DNA of 64,000 bases from Bradyrhizobium sp. 21 (GCF_023073335.1 NZ_JADPJG010000017.1:36582-100581); one strand, 5' to 3'; counted from the first letter of the stretch, positions 8,422 through 17,709 are shown. A program made the numbers and translations. The notes: generated by a model not told the origin, from the letters alone.

Positions 8422-10025
8422 GTGGCGCGATCCAGGAAGTGGCCGGCGCGGGCCGGTGCGGGCTGTGGCGGGGTGCCGTCGCGGACCAGGATATCGCCGG
8501 GCTTGAGTTCGGCCCTGGTCAGCGCCTGGTTGAGCTCACCGATTCCGGCGCGGAGCTGCTGCGCCGTCGCTGGCCGCTCCGCCCACATCCGCACAAAAGT
8601 CTTGTCGCCGTTCAGAGTGATCAAGGCGTGCACGGGGCCGGCCGGCTCGACATTGAGCGTGAACCGCGCGCGCCAGGCGCGCTTGGCGGGATCGGCGGAT
8701 TCGTTGCCGCCGTCGCGCGAGATCTCGAACTGCGCCATTGCGGTGCCCTGCGGCGTTGCAAAGGGGATCTCGAAATTCCACTGCGGCGTGGTCTGATCGA
8801 TCCTGTGACCGCTGGCATCGACTCGATCGGGGAGCGAAGCGACCTGGAGCAAGGTCTGGCGCGCGATCGCGGCATCGGTGTCGTCGAGCAGGCGATGCAC
8901 GGTCGCAGCGAGCGGCGTATCCGGTGCGAGTGACGGCGAGGCGATGGATTGCGGCGAGGGCAACGCGCCGCGAACCGGCGGTGGCGTCGCGTGCGCGGCA
9001 GCTTCGAAAATATGTCCGTCGGGCACGGCCTTGTTCGAGCCCGGCAAATTGCCCATCATGCGCGGCAGGTTTTGCGTGATCTCTTGCAGTAGGCTCGCGG
9101 CAAGGCCTGCGGTCATCGTCCTCGGCATCGCGGCCTGCGGAGCACCGCCAGCGATGTCCGCCAACACAGAGGCCGCGAGATTGGCGCTGCGCGGCATTTG
9201 CGGCGGTTGGGCGATCTCGGGGTCGGTTGACAGCAATGCGCCCTGGGCAGCCTGCGTCTGCGCGGCAGCGACCTGCGGTGCCGCCACGGTACCAGCTGGA
9301 AGGGCGGCACCTTGCACCTGTGGCGCGGCGGCCTCAAGCGTCGTCAGCGTCTGCCGCAGCACCAGCAGCGCGGCTTTCAAATCCGGCATCGTTCCGGAGG
9401 ACGGCGGCGCGCCTGCGGCGAGCGAGGCTTCGAGGAGCAGCCCGGACTTCTGAAAGGCGGATTCGATGTCGCCGCCATCGAGTCCGGCGTTGAGCGGCGT
9501 CTGTTGCGCCAGCACGCCCAGCATCGCCTGCTTCAGCCCTGCCGGAAGATCGCTGCCGGTGACCACCGCGGCCAGATTGGCGAACAGCGGCGCCTGGCTG
9601 CCCTGTTTCGTCGCGGCCTCGGCAGAGGCCGTCGCGACGGCAGCCTGTTCGGACGGAGTCAGGGTATTGCGCGCCGTGCCCGCTGACGGCGCAATCGGTG
9701 GGCTATCCACCAGGGAGGCTGCAGCTGGCGTCAGCGTGACCTGATCGGCAGCCGCCTCACCTGCCCCGCCCATGACGGCGAGCCGGATGGTGCCGCCGTT
9801 CTGCGACACCGCAAGCTGGAGATTTTGGCCTGGTGTCAGCGCCACCTCGGACATCACATCCATCGAGAGGTTGGCGATCGCGATCCGCACCAGATTATCG
9901 GCGAGCAGGCTGACCACTCTGGCGTCGACCACGTTGCCGGCCTGCAGCACAAGATCGGGCGTCGCCGCGTCAGCAACAGGGCTGGCGGCACTGACGGGGA
10001 GAATCGAGCTTATCGGCGTCGGCAT
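8418..10025 (-). CDS. Flagellar hook-length control protein FliK-like protein
   Basis: A 535-residue protein. About 400 residues of low-complexity Ala/Pro/Gln/Thr-rich sequence are followed by a compact domain of about 120 residues (WNFEIPFATPQGTAMAQFEI, then ALITLNGDKTFVRMWAERPA and QLRAGIGELNQALTRAEL) that resembles the FliK C-terminal domain. The early part (VVDARVVSLLADNLVRIAI) looks like a small beta domain. ATG 10025 (MPTPISSILP) is preferred; an in-frame GTG at 10046 with AGGGTGG upstream is a real alternative. The gene is coupled to the FlhB-tail-like gene downstream, reproducing the FliK-FlhB partnership, but no flagellar gene is nearby. Confidence 0.75.
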   Translation of the reverse strand: MPTPISSILPVSAASPVADAATPDLVLQAGNVVDARVVSLLADNLVRIAIANLSMDVMSEVALTPGQNLQLAVSQNGGTIRLAVMGGAGEAAADQVTLTPAAASLVDSPPIAPSAGTARNTLTPSEQAAVATASAEAATKQGSQAPLFANLAAVVTGSDLPAGLKQAMLGVLAQQTPLNAGLDGGDIESAFQKSGLLLEASLAAGAPPSSGTMPDLKAALLVLRQTLTTLEAAAPQVQGAALPAGTVAAPQVAAAQTQAAQGALLSTDPEIAQPPQMPRSANLAASVLADIAGGAPQAAMPRTMTAGLAASLLQEITQNLPRMMGNLPGSNKAVPDGHIFEAAAHATPPPVRGALPSPQSIASPSLAPDTPLAATVHRLLDDTDAAIARQTLLQVASLPDRVDASGHRIDQTTPQWNFEIPFATPQGTAMAQFEISRDGGNESADPAKRAWRARFTLNVEPAGPVHALITLNGDKTFVRMWAERPATAQQLRAGIGELNQALTRAELKPGDILVRDGTPPQPAPARAGHFLDRAT

Positions 10026-10080
10026 CGCGAGGGGCCCCAGGAGCACGGGCCACCCTAACGCCTGCGTCGTAAACCTCTCG

Positions 10081-10875
10081 TTAAGGACCTTCGGCCGAGG
10101 GCGGCTTTACCGCCGCCAGGACCTGGACCGCAGCCTTGAAATCCCTCAGTCGGGCGGCGCGGCGCGCGGCCGCTTCTTCGTCCTCGCCCCATTTCTCGGC
10201 GTTCCAGTCCTCATCGACATAGGCTGCCGCCCAGACCTGGTCGGCGTCGCGCACGCCATGGGCAAGCGCCAGCGCCAGCAGCGCCGAGCCGGTCAGGGTG
10301 GTGATCACGTGGAGGGCGGCGACCGACCAGGCATCCTCCGGCAGTGCCGCACGCGCGGCTCGGACAGCCTCATCCGGCTGCTTCACATGCATGATGCCCT
10401 CGGACAGGATGAAATGCGCCCCCAGCGTCTGCGCGGCCCAGAACAGCACGGGGTCCCAATGCGCGGCTTCTCGGGCAACCAGCCCCTCTGGATCACCGGC
10501 GCGATAGAACAGCATGTCAGTCTGGAAGTATTTTGCCAGGTCCTCGCTGACGAGATCGACGCGCTCCACGACGCCCTCGACCACACTGTTGGCGATCCGC
10601 GTCAGCGGCATGGTCATGGGATTGATCGTCTCGCCTTGGGCCGCCCATTCCGCGGCCACTGCGTCGGCTAGCGCGCGCGAAGGGATGACCACCTGGCGCC
10701 TGGACGGCGTGCGGATCGGCTTGCCATCGAGGTTGATGGCGAAGCCACCTTCGGCCTCGGCGACCCCCACCTCCTTGTAGAAGCGCTTGCGCAACGGCAC
10801 GCGCGAGGCCTGCCGGACCGCCTCCTGCGGATCGAGCGGAGACTTCCCCGCCATCTCATCGAACAATTCGCGCAT
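10081..10875 (-). CDS. ATP12 family F1-ATPase assembly chaperone
   Basis: A 264-residue protein of the ATP12 family, which in mitochondria and alphaproteobacteria helps assemble the F1 alpha subunit. Diagnostic segments are RKRFYKEVGV, FAINLDGKPIRTPSRR near the N terminus, MTMPLTRIANS, the DMLFYRA motif and the WDPVLFW segment. ATG 10875 (MRELFDEMAG) is chosen; a GTG seven codons upstream extends the frame without a ribosome site. It is divergent from the small exported protein at 10950. Confidence 0.85.
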   Translation of the reverse strand: MRELFDEMAGKSPLDPQEAVRQASRVPLRKRFYKEVGVAEAEGGFAINLDGKPIRTPSRRQVVIPSRALADAVAAEWAAQGETINPMTMPLTRIANSVVEGVVERVDLVSEDLAKYFQTDMLFYRAGDPEGLVAREAAHWDPVLFWAAQTLGAHFILSEGIMHVKQPDEAVRAARAALPEDAWSVAALHVITTLTGSALLALALAHGVRDADQVWAAAYVDEDWNAEKWGEDEEAAARRAARLRDFKAAVQVLAAVKPPSAEGP

Positions 10876-10949
10876 CTGGTTTTCGGCCCCGATCACTCAA
10901 TGCTAGGCTTGTAAGGTAAGACCGGCGGCCGATAAAGCGAGCGGGAGGC

Positions 10950-11396
10950 ATGAGGGAACTTGCGGGCATCGTGGCCCTGCTCGCCGGGTTTGGGCCGGGC
11001 CCGGCGGAGGCCGACTTTCGCACCCCGGAATCGCTGGTCCGCAACGTCTATGCCCATTACGGCCAGGGCGCGCCGGAGCTTTCAAAGGGCCTGCCGCGGG
11101 ATGCCGCCACCGCCCGGCAATTCTTCGACCCCTCCTTACGCAAGATGTGGTCCGCGCCGCGGGTCGAGCCCTACGATTTCCTGGTGCAGAGCCCGAGCTG
11201 GAAGCTCGGCCCCGTCGCCATCGCGGTCATTCGCAGGCAGTACGACAAGACCTACGTCGCGGCAAATTTCGACAACCGCGGCCGGCGGGTCACGTTGAGC
11301 TTCATCCTGGTCAACGGGCCGGAGGGCTGGCTGATCACGGACATCGAGAGCCCGCATGACAGCTTGCGGATGTTTCTGGAGCAGTTTCGGAATTGA
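10950..11396 (+). CDS. Small exported protein, DUF3828-like
   Basis: A 148-residue protein with a signal peptide (cleavage near AEA, residue 21) and the N-terminal element SLVRNVYAHYGQGAPE typical of DUF3828-type periplasmic proteins. Later segments (RKMWSAPRVEPYDFLVQSP, VTLSFILVNGPEGWLITDI) suggest a cystatin/NTF2-like alpha-plus-beta fold. GGGAGG precedes the ATG. Function unknown. Confidence 0.6.
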   Translation: MRELAGIVALLAGFGPGPAEADFRTPESLVRNVYAHYGQGAPELSKGLPRDAATARQFFDPSLRKMWSAPRVEPYDFLVQSPSWKLGPVAIAVIRRQYDKTYVAANFDNRGRRVTLSFILVNGPEGWLITDIESPHDSLRMFLEQFRN

Positions 11397-11442
11397 AGCG
11401 GCGACCGCCGCTGCCTCGCCGCCGTCATTGCTGCGCTCGCCG

Positions 11443-12657
11443 CTACTCCTCCGGTGCATTCTCGATCGGATCAAACCGGCTTGCATCGAGCCCGAGCAAA
11501 TTCCACGACTGCTGCATGTGCTGCGGCAACGGCGCGGTGGCATCAATGACGCCGCCGCGCGGATGCGGGATGACGATGCGGCGCGCCAGAAGGTGCAGCC
11601 GGTTTTGCAGGCCGCCCGGCAGTTGCCAGTTCTCGATGTTGAAATATTTGGGATCGCCGACGATGGGGTGGCCGATGTGCTCCATGTGAGCGCGGAGCTG
11701 GTGGGTGCGCCCCGTCACCGGCTTCAGCGACACCCAGGTCAGCTTGTTGCCGGCGGTCTCGACCACCGCGTAATAGGTCACCGCGTGGCTCGCGCCCTCG
11801 TCGCCATGCTGGGCGATCCGCATGATGGTGTCGTCCTCGCTCTCCTCCTTGGCGAGGAAGGTCGAGATGCGGCCCTGCTTCGGCTTCGGCAGTCCCGGCA
11901 CCAGCGCCCAATAGGTTTTTCGCGCCGACCGCGAGCGGAACGCGCCGGTCAGATGCGAGGCGGCAAAGCGGGTCTTCGCGACCAGGAGACAGCCGGACGT
12001 GTCCTTGTCAATCCGGTGCACCAGCCGCGGCTTCTGCCCCTTGGAATCGCGCATCACCTCCAGCATCTGGTCGATGTGTCGCGTCGTGCCTGAGCCGCCC
12101 TGCACGGCAAGCCCGAACGGCTTGTTCAGCACGAGAACGTCATCGTCCTCGTAGATCGTCATCTCTTTCAGCGCGGCAAGCGTCTTTTCCGCGGCCTCCG
12201 AGAGCGGGCTGGCCGCCTTCGGCGTGTCGAGCTTCAGCGGCGGAATGCGGACGCTCTGGCCTTCCTCCAGCCGATCCTTGCTGTCGACGCGCTTGCCGTC
12301 GACGCGCAGCTCGCCTTTGCGCACGACGCGCTGGATGTGGGAGAACGACAGGCCGGGAAAACGCGCCTCGAGGAAACGATCGACGCGCATGTTGTTCTCG
12401 TCGGCGGTCACCTTGACGGTCTCCACCTTGGTCGGGAGCAGCACCTCGACGGGCTTTGCCGGCGCAACCTTTTCCAGCGCAGGTTCTGGCGCACGCCGCT
12501 CGGCGCGTTCGGCAGCAAAGCGCGGCGGCCTGCCGCCCAGCTTGGCGCCGGGACGCGACCCTGCCTTCTTCGCACCGCCCGCCTTGAACGGACGTGCCTC
12601 CTTGCGCTCATCGCGCTCACGGGGCTTTGGGTTCATTCTCTTGATGCGGCGGCTCAT
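11443..12657 (-). CDS. RluC/RluD-type 23S rRNA pseudouridine synthase
   Basis: A 404-residue enzyme. Residues 1-80 are a basic, Ala/Pro-rich extension not present in short family members. An S4 RNA-binding domain occupies about 85-140 (MRVDRFLEARFPGLSFSHIQ). The catalytic domain has HRIDKDTSG with Asp217 as nucleophile and GRTHQLRAH further on. It converts uridines in 23S rRNA to pseudouridine; RluC- versus RluD-type sites cannot be told apart here. Its start ATG overlaps the stop of the upstream HigA-like gene by 4 bases (ATGA), which fixes the start at MSRRIKR and implies coupling. Confidence 0.88.
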   Translation of the reverse strand: MSRRIKRMNPKPRERDERKEARPFKAGGAKKAGSRPGAKLGGRPPRFAAERAERRAPEPALEKVAPAKPVEVLLPTKVETVKVTADENNMRVDRFLEARFPGLSFSHIQRVVRKGELRVDGKRVDSKDRLEEGQSVRIPPLKLDTPKAASPLSEAAEKTLAALKEMTIYEDDDVLVLNKPFGLAVQGGSGTTRHIDQMLEVMRDSKGQKPRLVHRIDKDTSGCLLVAKTRFAASHLTGAFRSRSARKTYWALVPGLPKPKQGRISTFLAKEESEDDTIMRIAQHGDEGASHAVTYYAVVETAGNKLTWVSLKPVTGRTHQLRAHMEHIGHPIVGDPKYFNIENWQLPGGLQNRLHLLARRIVIPHPRGGVIDATAPLPQHMQQSWNLLGLDASRFDPIENAPEE

Positions 12658-12971
12658 GCGGTTTTTCCAAGCTTTCGTGTCGACTGCGCGCTGGCACGGC
12701 GGGGCAGCGACGCAACCTGCGCGCCGATCTCCTTCTCCGCCAGCCGCAGCTCATATTGCTGTTGCAGGTTCATCCAGAATTGCGGACTGGTGCCAAACCA
12801 ATGGCCAAGGCGTAGCGCCGTATCGGCGGTAATGCCGCGCTGCCCGTTGATGATGCCGGTGATGCGATTGACCGGCACGTCGATCTGACGCGACAGCTCC
12901 GCGGCCGTGATGCCGAGCTCTCGCAATTCTTCGGCAAGCTGTTCGCCGGGATGTGTGGGTGCGTGGGGCAT
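12654..12971 (-). CDS. higA: HigA-family antitoxin / XRE regulator without adjacent toxin
   Basis: A 105-residue protein with a HigA-type N terminus (HAPTHPGEQLAEELRELG) and a helix-turn-helix at about residues 20-60 (TAAELSRQIDVPVNRIT, then GQRGITADTALRLG). Start ATG 12971 is selected for its GGAGGAATT site; the open frame extends a little upstream. No HigB toxin gene is present: only 76 bases separate it from rarA. A 24-base near-palindrome lies in that gap. It is coupled to the pseudouridine synthase, so it may act as an ordinary autoregulator of this pair. Confidence 0.85.
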   Translation of the reverse strand: MPHAPTHPGEQLAEELRELGITAAELSRQIDVPVNRITGIINGQRGITADTALRLGHWFGTSPQFWMNLQQQYELRLAEKEIGAQVASLPRRASAQSTRKLGKTA

Positions 12972-12997
12972 GGGAATTCCTCCGCCGAGTAGCAAGA

Positions 12998-13021
12998 TTT
13001 ACGGGTTACGTAAACCGTAAA
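12998..13021. promoter_or_regulatory. Near-perfect 24-base palindrome, probable HigA operator
   Basis: The half TTTACGGGTTAC is followed by GTAAACCGTAAA; only one base pair out of twelve fails to match. It is AT-rich relative to its surroundings and lies 27 bases upstream of the higA-like ATG, where an autoregulatory operator is expected for this antitoxin family. Confidence 0.65.
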
Positions 13022-13047
13022 AGTACTCACGCGGTGGGTCAAAAGCC

Positions 13048-14382
13048 CTACTTCCCGTCCCGCTCCTTCCGCAGCTTGGCCCAGTAATCCAGCCGCTTCC
13101 TGATCTCCCGCTCGAAACCGCGCTCGGGCGGGTCGTAGAAGGTCTGGCGGCCGAGCGCCTCCGGAAAGTAGTCCTGGCCGGAGAAGGCCTCTGGGGTGTC
13201 GTGGTCGTATTCGTAAGCTGCGCCGTAGCCTTCCGACTTCATCAGCTTGGTCGGGGAATTGAGGATGTGTTTTGGCGGCAGCAGTGAGCCGGCCTGTTTG
13301 GCGACCCGCATTGCCGTGCCGAAGGCGGTGTAGACCGCGTTCGATTTCGGCGCGGTGGCGAGATAGACCACGGCCTGCGCGATGGCGAGCTCGCCCTCGG
13401 GATGGCCGAGGAAGTCGAAGGCGTCTTTCGCCGCATTGGCAATGACGAGCGCCTGCGGATCGGCAAGTCCGATGTCCTCCACCGCCATGCGCACGACGCG
13501 ACGGGCCAGGAACAGCGGGTCCTCACCGGCATCCAGCATGCGCGCGAGGTAATACAGCGCGGCATCGGGATCGGAGCCGCGCACCGATTTATGCAACGCC
13601 GAGATCAAATTGTAGTGGCCGTCGGCCGACTTGTCGTAGATGGGCGCACGGCGCTGCAAAATCTCCTGCAACTGCGCGGCGTCGAAAATCTCGTCCTTGC
13701 GTGCAGCGCGCCAGACCTCCTCGACGAGCGTCAGCGAGGCGCGGCCATCGCCATCGGCCATGCGTACCAGCACCGCGCGCGCCTCCTCATCGAGCGGTAG
13801 CTTGCGGCCCTCGACATCCTCGGCATGCGCGAACAGCTTTTCGATCGCGGCGGCATCGAGCGAGCGAAACACCAGCACGCGCGCGCGAGACAGGAGCGCC
13901 GCGTTGAGCTCGAAGGACGGATTTTCGGTGGTGGCGCCGACCATGACCACCGTGCCGTCTTCCATCACGGGGAGAAACGAGTCCTGCTGGGCACGGTTGA
14001 AACGATGCACCTCGTCGACGAAGAGCAGCGTGCCCTTGCCCATCTCGCGGCGCCCGCGCGCGGCCTCAAAGGCTTTCTTCAGGTCGGCGACGCCGGAGAA
14101 CACTGCGGAGATCTGCTCGAAATGCAGATCCGTCGCATCCGCAAGCAGCCGCGCCACGGTCGTCTTGCCGGTGCCGGGCGGTCCCCAGAACACCAGCGAG
14201 CCGAGCGTGCGCGTCTCCAGCATGCGCGTGAGTGCGCCGTCCGGGCCCAGGATATGATCCTGGCCGACGACCTCCGAGAGGCTGCGCGGGCGCAAACGAT
14301 CCGGCAGCGGATGCGGAGCCTCGTGCTCCAGCCCCGCCGCGGCGAAGAGCGATTGTGACTCCTGTGGCCGCTTCGGACTCAT
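13048..14382 (-). CDS. rarA: RarA/MgsA replication-associated recombination AAA+ ATPase
   Basis: A 444-residue cytosolic protein related to RuvB and clamp loaders that acts at stalled replication forks. Walker A is GPPGTGKT (residues 67-74), Walker B LLFVDEVHRFN, and sensor 1 lies near VGATTENPSFELN. The C-terminal part has the family tetramerisation region, including NAVYTAFGTAM and GYGAAYEYDHDTPEAFSGQ. Its ATG overlaps the stop of the upstream Do-type protease by 4 bases, so the protease and RarA are expressed together. Confidence 0.93.
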   Translation of the reverse strand: MSPKRPQESQSLFAAAGLEHEAPHPLPDRLRPRSLSEVVGQDHILGPDGALTRMLETRTLGSLVFWGPPGTGKTTVARLLADATDLHFEQISAVFSGVADLKKAFEAARGRREMGKGTLLFVDEVHRFNRAQQDSFLPVMEDGTVVMVGATTENPSFELNAALLSRARVLVFRSLDAAAIEKLFAHAEDVEGRKLPLDEEARAVLVRMADGDGRASLTLVEEVWRAARKDEIFDAAQLQEILQRRAPIYDKSADGHYNLISALHKSVRGSDPDAALYYLARMLDAGEDPLFLARRVVRMAVEDIGLADPQALVIANAAKDAFDFLGHPEGELAIAQAVVYLATAPKSNAVYTAFGTAMRVAKQAGSLLPPKHILNSPTKLMKSEGYGAAYEYDHDTPEAFSGQDYFPEALGRQTFYDPPERGFEREIRKRLDYWAKLRKERDGK

Positions 14383-15785
14383 CCGCCCAGCGTGACGTTG
14401 ATTTGCTGGCCGCCGCGCACCAGCGTGATACGCCAGACCCGCGGGCGCTCGCCCGTGGCCTTTTCGAGGTCCGCTGTCTTGGCGATCTTCTGGCTGTTGA
14501 CCGTCTGAATGATGTCGCCCTTCTGGAACCCGACATTCGCGGCGGCGCTGTCGTCACCGAGATCGGTGATCACGACGCCTTCGGTGTCGGCGTCCAGATG
14601 CAGCTCGTCGGCGACCGCCGGCGTGATGGTCGAGACCTTCGCGCCCTGGAACGGCGAGCGCGCGGTGACGACGAGCTCGTTGCGGCCGTTGTCCGGCGCT
14701 GTTTCCAGCGCCACTGTCAGCTTGACCGGCTTGCCGCCGCGCTGCACGTCGATCTGCGCCGTGCCACCGAGCGGGCGGGTCGCGAAGCGATAGTCGAACG
14801 CGTTGGGATCGTCCACGGTCTGGCCGTCGATCCCGATGATGAGATCGGAGGATTTCAAACCGGCCTTCGCCGCGGGGCCGTTCGACACCACGCTCGCGAC
14901 CAGCGCGCCGGTCGGCGAACGCAGGCCGAGGCTCTCCGCGATCTCGGGCGTCACCGCCTGCAATTTGGCGCCGAGCCACGGCCGCTTCACGGCCTTGCCG
15001 CCGCCCTTGGCAGACGCGACGACGACGCGCACCATATTGGCGGGGATCGCGAAGCCGATGCCCTGCGAACCGCCGGAGCGCGAATAGATCGCGGTGTTGA
15101 TGCCGGCGAGTTTGCCACCCATGTCGACCAGCGCGCCGCCGGAATTGCCAGGATTGATCGCGGCATCGGTCTGGATGAAGAACTGGTAGTCGGTGATGCC
15201 GACCTGCGTGCGCGCCAGCGCCGAGATGATGCCGTGAGTCACGGTCTGGCCGACGCCGAAGGGATTGCCGATCGCCATCACGACGTCGCCCACCATCAGC
15301 TCGTCCGAATTGGTGAACTCGAGAGCCGGAAACTTCTCTTTGGTGTCCTTCAGGCGTAGCACTGCGAGATCGCTGCGAGAGTCCTTCAGGACGATCTCGG
15401 CCTCAAACTCGCGCTTGTCCGACAGCGACACCTTGACCTGGTCGGCGCCTTCGATGACATGGACGTTGGTGACGACGAGCCCGGATGCATCGACGATCAC
15501 GCCCGAACCAAGCGAGCGTTGCACCTGCTCCTGCTGCTGGCCGGGCACGCCGAAGAAGCGGCGGAAGATCGGATCATCGAGCAGCGGATTGCGGTTCTGC
15601 ACCACCTTGGCGGCATAGACATTGACGACCGCCGGCTGCACCCGCTGCACGATCGGCGCATAGGACAGCCGCAGCTCGGCCGGCGAGGACGGCACACGAC
15701 GATCCTGAGCGCCGGCCGCATTGAAGTGGGCTGAAAACGCTATGCACAATGCCGTGGCGACGGCGGTCCGGGTCGATCGAAACAT
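14379..15785 (-). CDS. Do-family periplasmic serine protease (DegP/DegQ/MucD type)
   Basis: A 468-residue exported protease and chaperone for misfolded envelope proteins. The signal peptide covers residues 1-26 (AGA|QD). The trypsin-like domain has His109 in TNVHVIEG, Asp139 in RSDLAVLRL and Ser215 in NPGNSGGAL. Two PDZ domains follow, at about 245-340 and 365-460, ending GGQQINVTLGG. It is transcribed away from the porin gene and coupled to rarA. The choice among DegP, DegQ and MucD naming is not resolved by sequence reading. Confidence 0.92.
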   Translation of the reverse strand: MFRSTRTAVATALCIAFSAHFNAAGAQDRRVPSSPAELRLSYAPIVQRVQPAVVNVYAAKVVQNRNPLLDDPIFRRFFGVPGQQQEQVQRSLGSGVIVDASGLVVTNVHVIEGADQVKVSLSDKREFEAEIVLKDSRSDLAVLRLKDTKEKFPALEFTNSDELMVGDVVMAIGNPFGVGQTVTHGIISALARTQVGITDYQFFIQTDAAINPGNSGGALVDMGGKLAGINTAIYSRSGGSQGIGFAIPANMVRVVVASAKGGGKAVKRPWLGAKLQAVTPEIAESLGLRSPTGALVASVVSNGPAAKAGLKSSDLIIGIDGQTVDDPNAFDYRFATRPLGGTAQIDVQRGGKPVKLTVALETAPDNGRNELVVTARSPFQGAKVSTITPAVADELHLDADTEGVVITDLGDDSAAANVGFQKGDIIQTVNSQKIAKTADLEKATGERPRVWRITLVRGGQQINVTLGG

Positions 15786-16097
15786 TCCTACCTCTCGGAA
15801 AAGACGCCGGAATATAGGCGCGTTCGCCTCCCAATAGAAGGGCGCCGAGCGGCATTATTCGACCCCGTTTGGTGTGTCCGGCATGCACGCCCCGCGTGCG
15901 AAATCGCGATTTGCTGGGCCGGTGGATTGGCATGATACGCATCATCTTGCATTGTGGTGGCGAGCGGATTCGGTTGCGACGAATTTGCATCAATGGGAAC
16001 CCACGCAACCGGGCGCAGCGTCGCGGGACAGTCATCGATCATACCTAGGCTCTCTCGTAGCGACTTGGGGAAGTTGGTCAAACGATGGAGTCATGAC
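15786..16097. promoter_or_regulatory. Divergent intergenic region between protease and porin genes
   Basis: These 312 bases separate two divergently transcribed envelope genes and must hold promoters for both. A small dyad ATGAT-ACGC-ATCAT lies at 15932-15945. I find no convincing -35/-10 pair and no ORF with a ribosome site. Confidence 0.4.
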
Positions 16098-17699
16098 GTG
16101 AGCAGGACAAGAATTGCAGCCACGGCGATTGGTCTCGCCGGCGCGCTGGTGGCCTCGCAGGCCCAGGCCCAATCGACGAGCAGCAGCGAGCAGGAGATCG
16201 CGCTCCTGAAGCAGCAGTTGAAGATGCTGGAACAGAAGCTCGACAAGATCCAGAGCCAAACCGCCGCGAATACCGCGGCCGCGGCGAAGGCCAGGACCGA
16301 AGCGAAGGCGGAGGCGCGTTCCGAAGCGAAGGCCGTTGTCGCCAATGCCAATGCGGCGATCCCGCTCAAGGGTCCCGCGCCGGCATCCGGCGTCGTCGTG
16401 ACCATGCCGAACAATCGGCCCACCATCTGCACCGCCGACCAGGCGAACTGCGTCGCCATCACCGGCCGTGTGCATTGGGATGTCGGCGGCTACGACTATC
16501 GTCCCAACACGGCGGCGACCGTGCCGCAAAAGCTCGACAGCGGCGAGAACGTCCGCCGCGCGCGCATTGGTCTGGCCGGCAAGTTCTTCAACGATTGGAA
16601 TTTCGCCCTGGTCTACGACTTCGGCGGCTCATCCGACGGATTTGGTGGGGCAGCACCGGGATCGCTGCCCGGTGGCGGCCTGTCGGGCCTGGAGAACGCC
16701 TATCTGAGCTACACGGGGTTGAAGCCGTTCGGCGGCAAGATGGCCATCGAAGGCGGCATCATGGACCTGCCCTACACGCTCGATGAAGCCACGAGCTCCA
16801 ATGACATCATGTTCATGGAGCGCGCCTCTGCGGGCATCGTTGCCACCAACATCGCCGCCGGCGACTTCCGCTCGGCCGTCGGCACGCGCTGGTACAACGA
16901 CGTGTTCTGGGCCGGCGCCTATGTGACCGGTCCGGCCACGGGTGCAATCCACTCGGCGTCGAGCGTAGCGCCGAACGGCGCGACCGAGCAGTATGGCGCG
17001 GTCGCCCGCGTTGCCGGCCAAGTCGTCAGCGGCAAGGATTATTCGGTCCATCTCGGCGGAAACGCCGAATGGCTGATCCAGCCGTCGCGCAATATGGTGA
17101 CGGGTGCGCAGACGGTCACGCTCAGCGACCGCCCCGAGCTGCGCATCGATCCGACGGTACTGACTACGACCGGCGCGATCGCCAATGCCTCCGGCGCGCA
17201 GGTCTACAGCGTCGAAGCGGCCGCCACCTACGGACCGCTGATCCTGCAGGGCGAATATTTCTGGTACAACATCGATCGGGGCGCCAACACTGGCCTACCG
17301 CCGCTGGGGGCGCCGAGCCTCAAATTCCAGGGCGGCTATGCGCAGGCCGGCTACGTGCTGACGGGCGAGGGCCGCAGCTACAACGCGGCGAACGCGGCCT
17401 ATGGCGGCGTCAAGCCGGCGCACCCGTTCTCGCTCGAGGGTGGCGGCTGGGGTGCGTGGGAAATCGCGGGGCGCTTCTCGACGCTCGACCTCAACGATCA
17501 GTTCGGGACCGCCACCGGCATCGCAGGCGGCCGGCAGACCGTCTACACGGCGGCGCTGAACTGGTACGTCAACGGCAACGTCCGTTTCATGTTGGACTAT
17601 TTGCATGGCACGGTGTCGAGGCAGGCCTCGCCGGTCTCGACCGCCGATGTCGGCTCGAAGTTCGACGCGGTCGCGATGCGTACGCAGTTCGCGTTCTGA
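16098..17699 (+). CDS. Phosphate-selective porin O/P family outer-membrane protein
   Basis: A 533-residue outer-membrane beta-barrel. A signal peptide (SRTRIAATAIGLAGALVASQ, cleavage after AQA) is followed by a coiled coil from about residue 28 (EQEIALLKQQLKMLEQKLDK) and an Ala/Lys-rich spacer. The rest is alternating aromatic/polar barrel sequence ending in a C-terminal phenylalanine (TQFAF), the usual outer-membrane assembly signal. GTG 16098 is taken as start because GGAG lies upstream and the signal peptide begins there; the open frame extends 48 codons further without a better start. Phosphate specificity is inferred from the family, not shown. Confidence 0.85.
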   Translation: MSRTRIAATAIGLAGALVASQAQAQSTSSSEQEIALLKQQLKMLEQKLDKIQSQTAANTAAAAKARTEAKAEARSEAKAVVANANAAIPLKGPAPASGVVVTMPNNRPTICTADQANCVAITGRVHWDVGGYDYRPNTAATVPQKLDSGENVRRARIGLAGKFFNDWNFALVYDFGGSSDGFGGAAPGSLPGGGLSGLENAYLSYTGLKPFGGKMAIEGGIMDLPYTLDEATSSNDIMFMERASAGIVATNIAAGDFRSAVGTRWYNDVFWAGAYVTGPATGAIHSASSVAPNGATEQYGAVARVAGQVVSGKDYSVHLGGNAEWLIQPSRNMVTGAQTVTLSDRPELRIDPTVLTTTGAIANASGAQVYSVEAAATYGPLILQGEYFWYNIDRGANTGLPPLGAPSLKFQGGYAQAGYVLTGEGRSYNAANAAYGGVKPAHPFSLEGGGWGAWEIAGRFSTLDLNDQFGTATGIAGGRQTVYTAALNWYVNGNVRFMLDYLHGTVSRQASPVSTADVGSKFDAVAMRTQFAF

Positions 17700-17709
17700 G
17701 GTGATCTCT

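Noticed and set aside
13022..13047. Remnant of a higB toxin gene upstream of higA
   Set aside because: Only 26 bases remain between the palindrome and the rarA stop, with no peptide similarity possible.
15929..15952. TTGGCA...TTGCAT resembling a sigma54 promoter upstream of the porin gene
   Set aside because: The GG and GC elements are far more than the required 10 bases apart.
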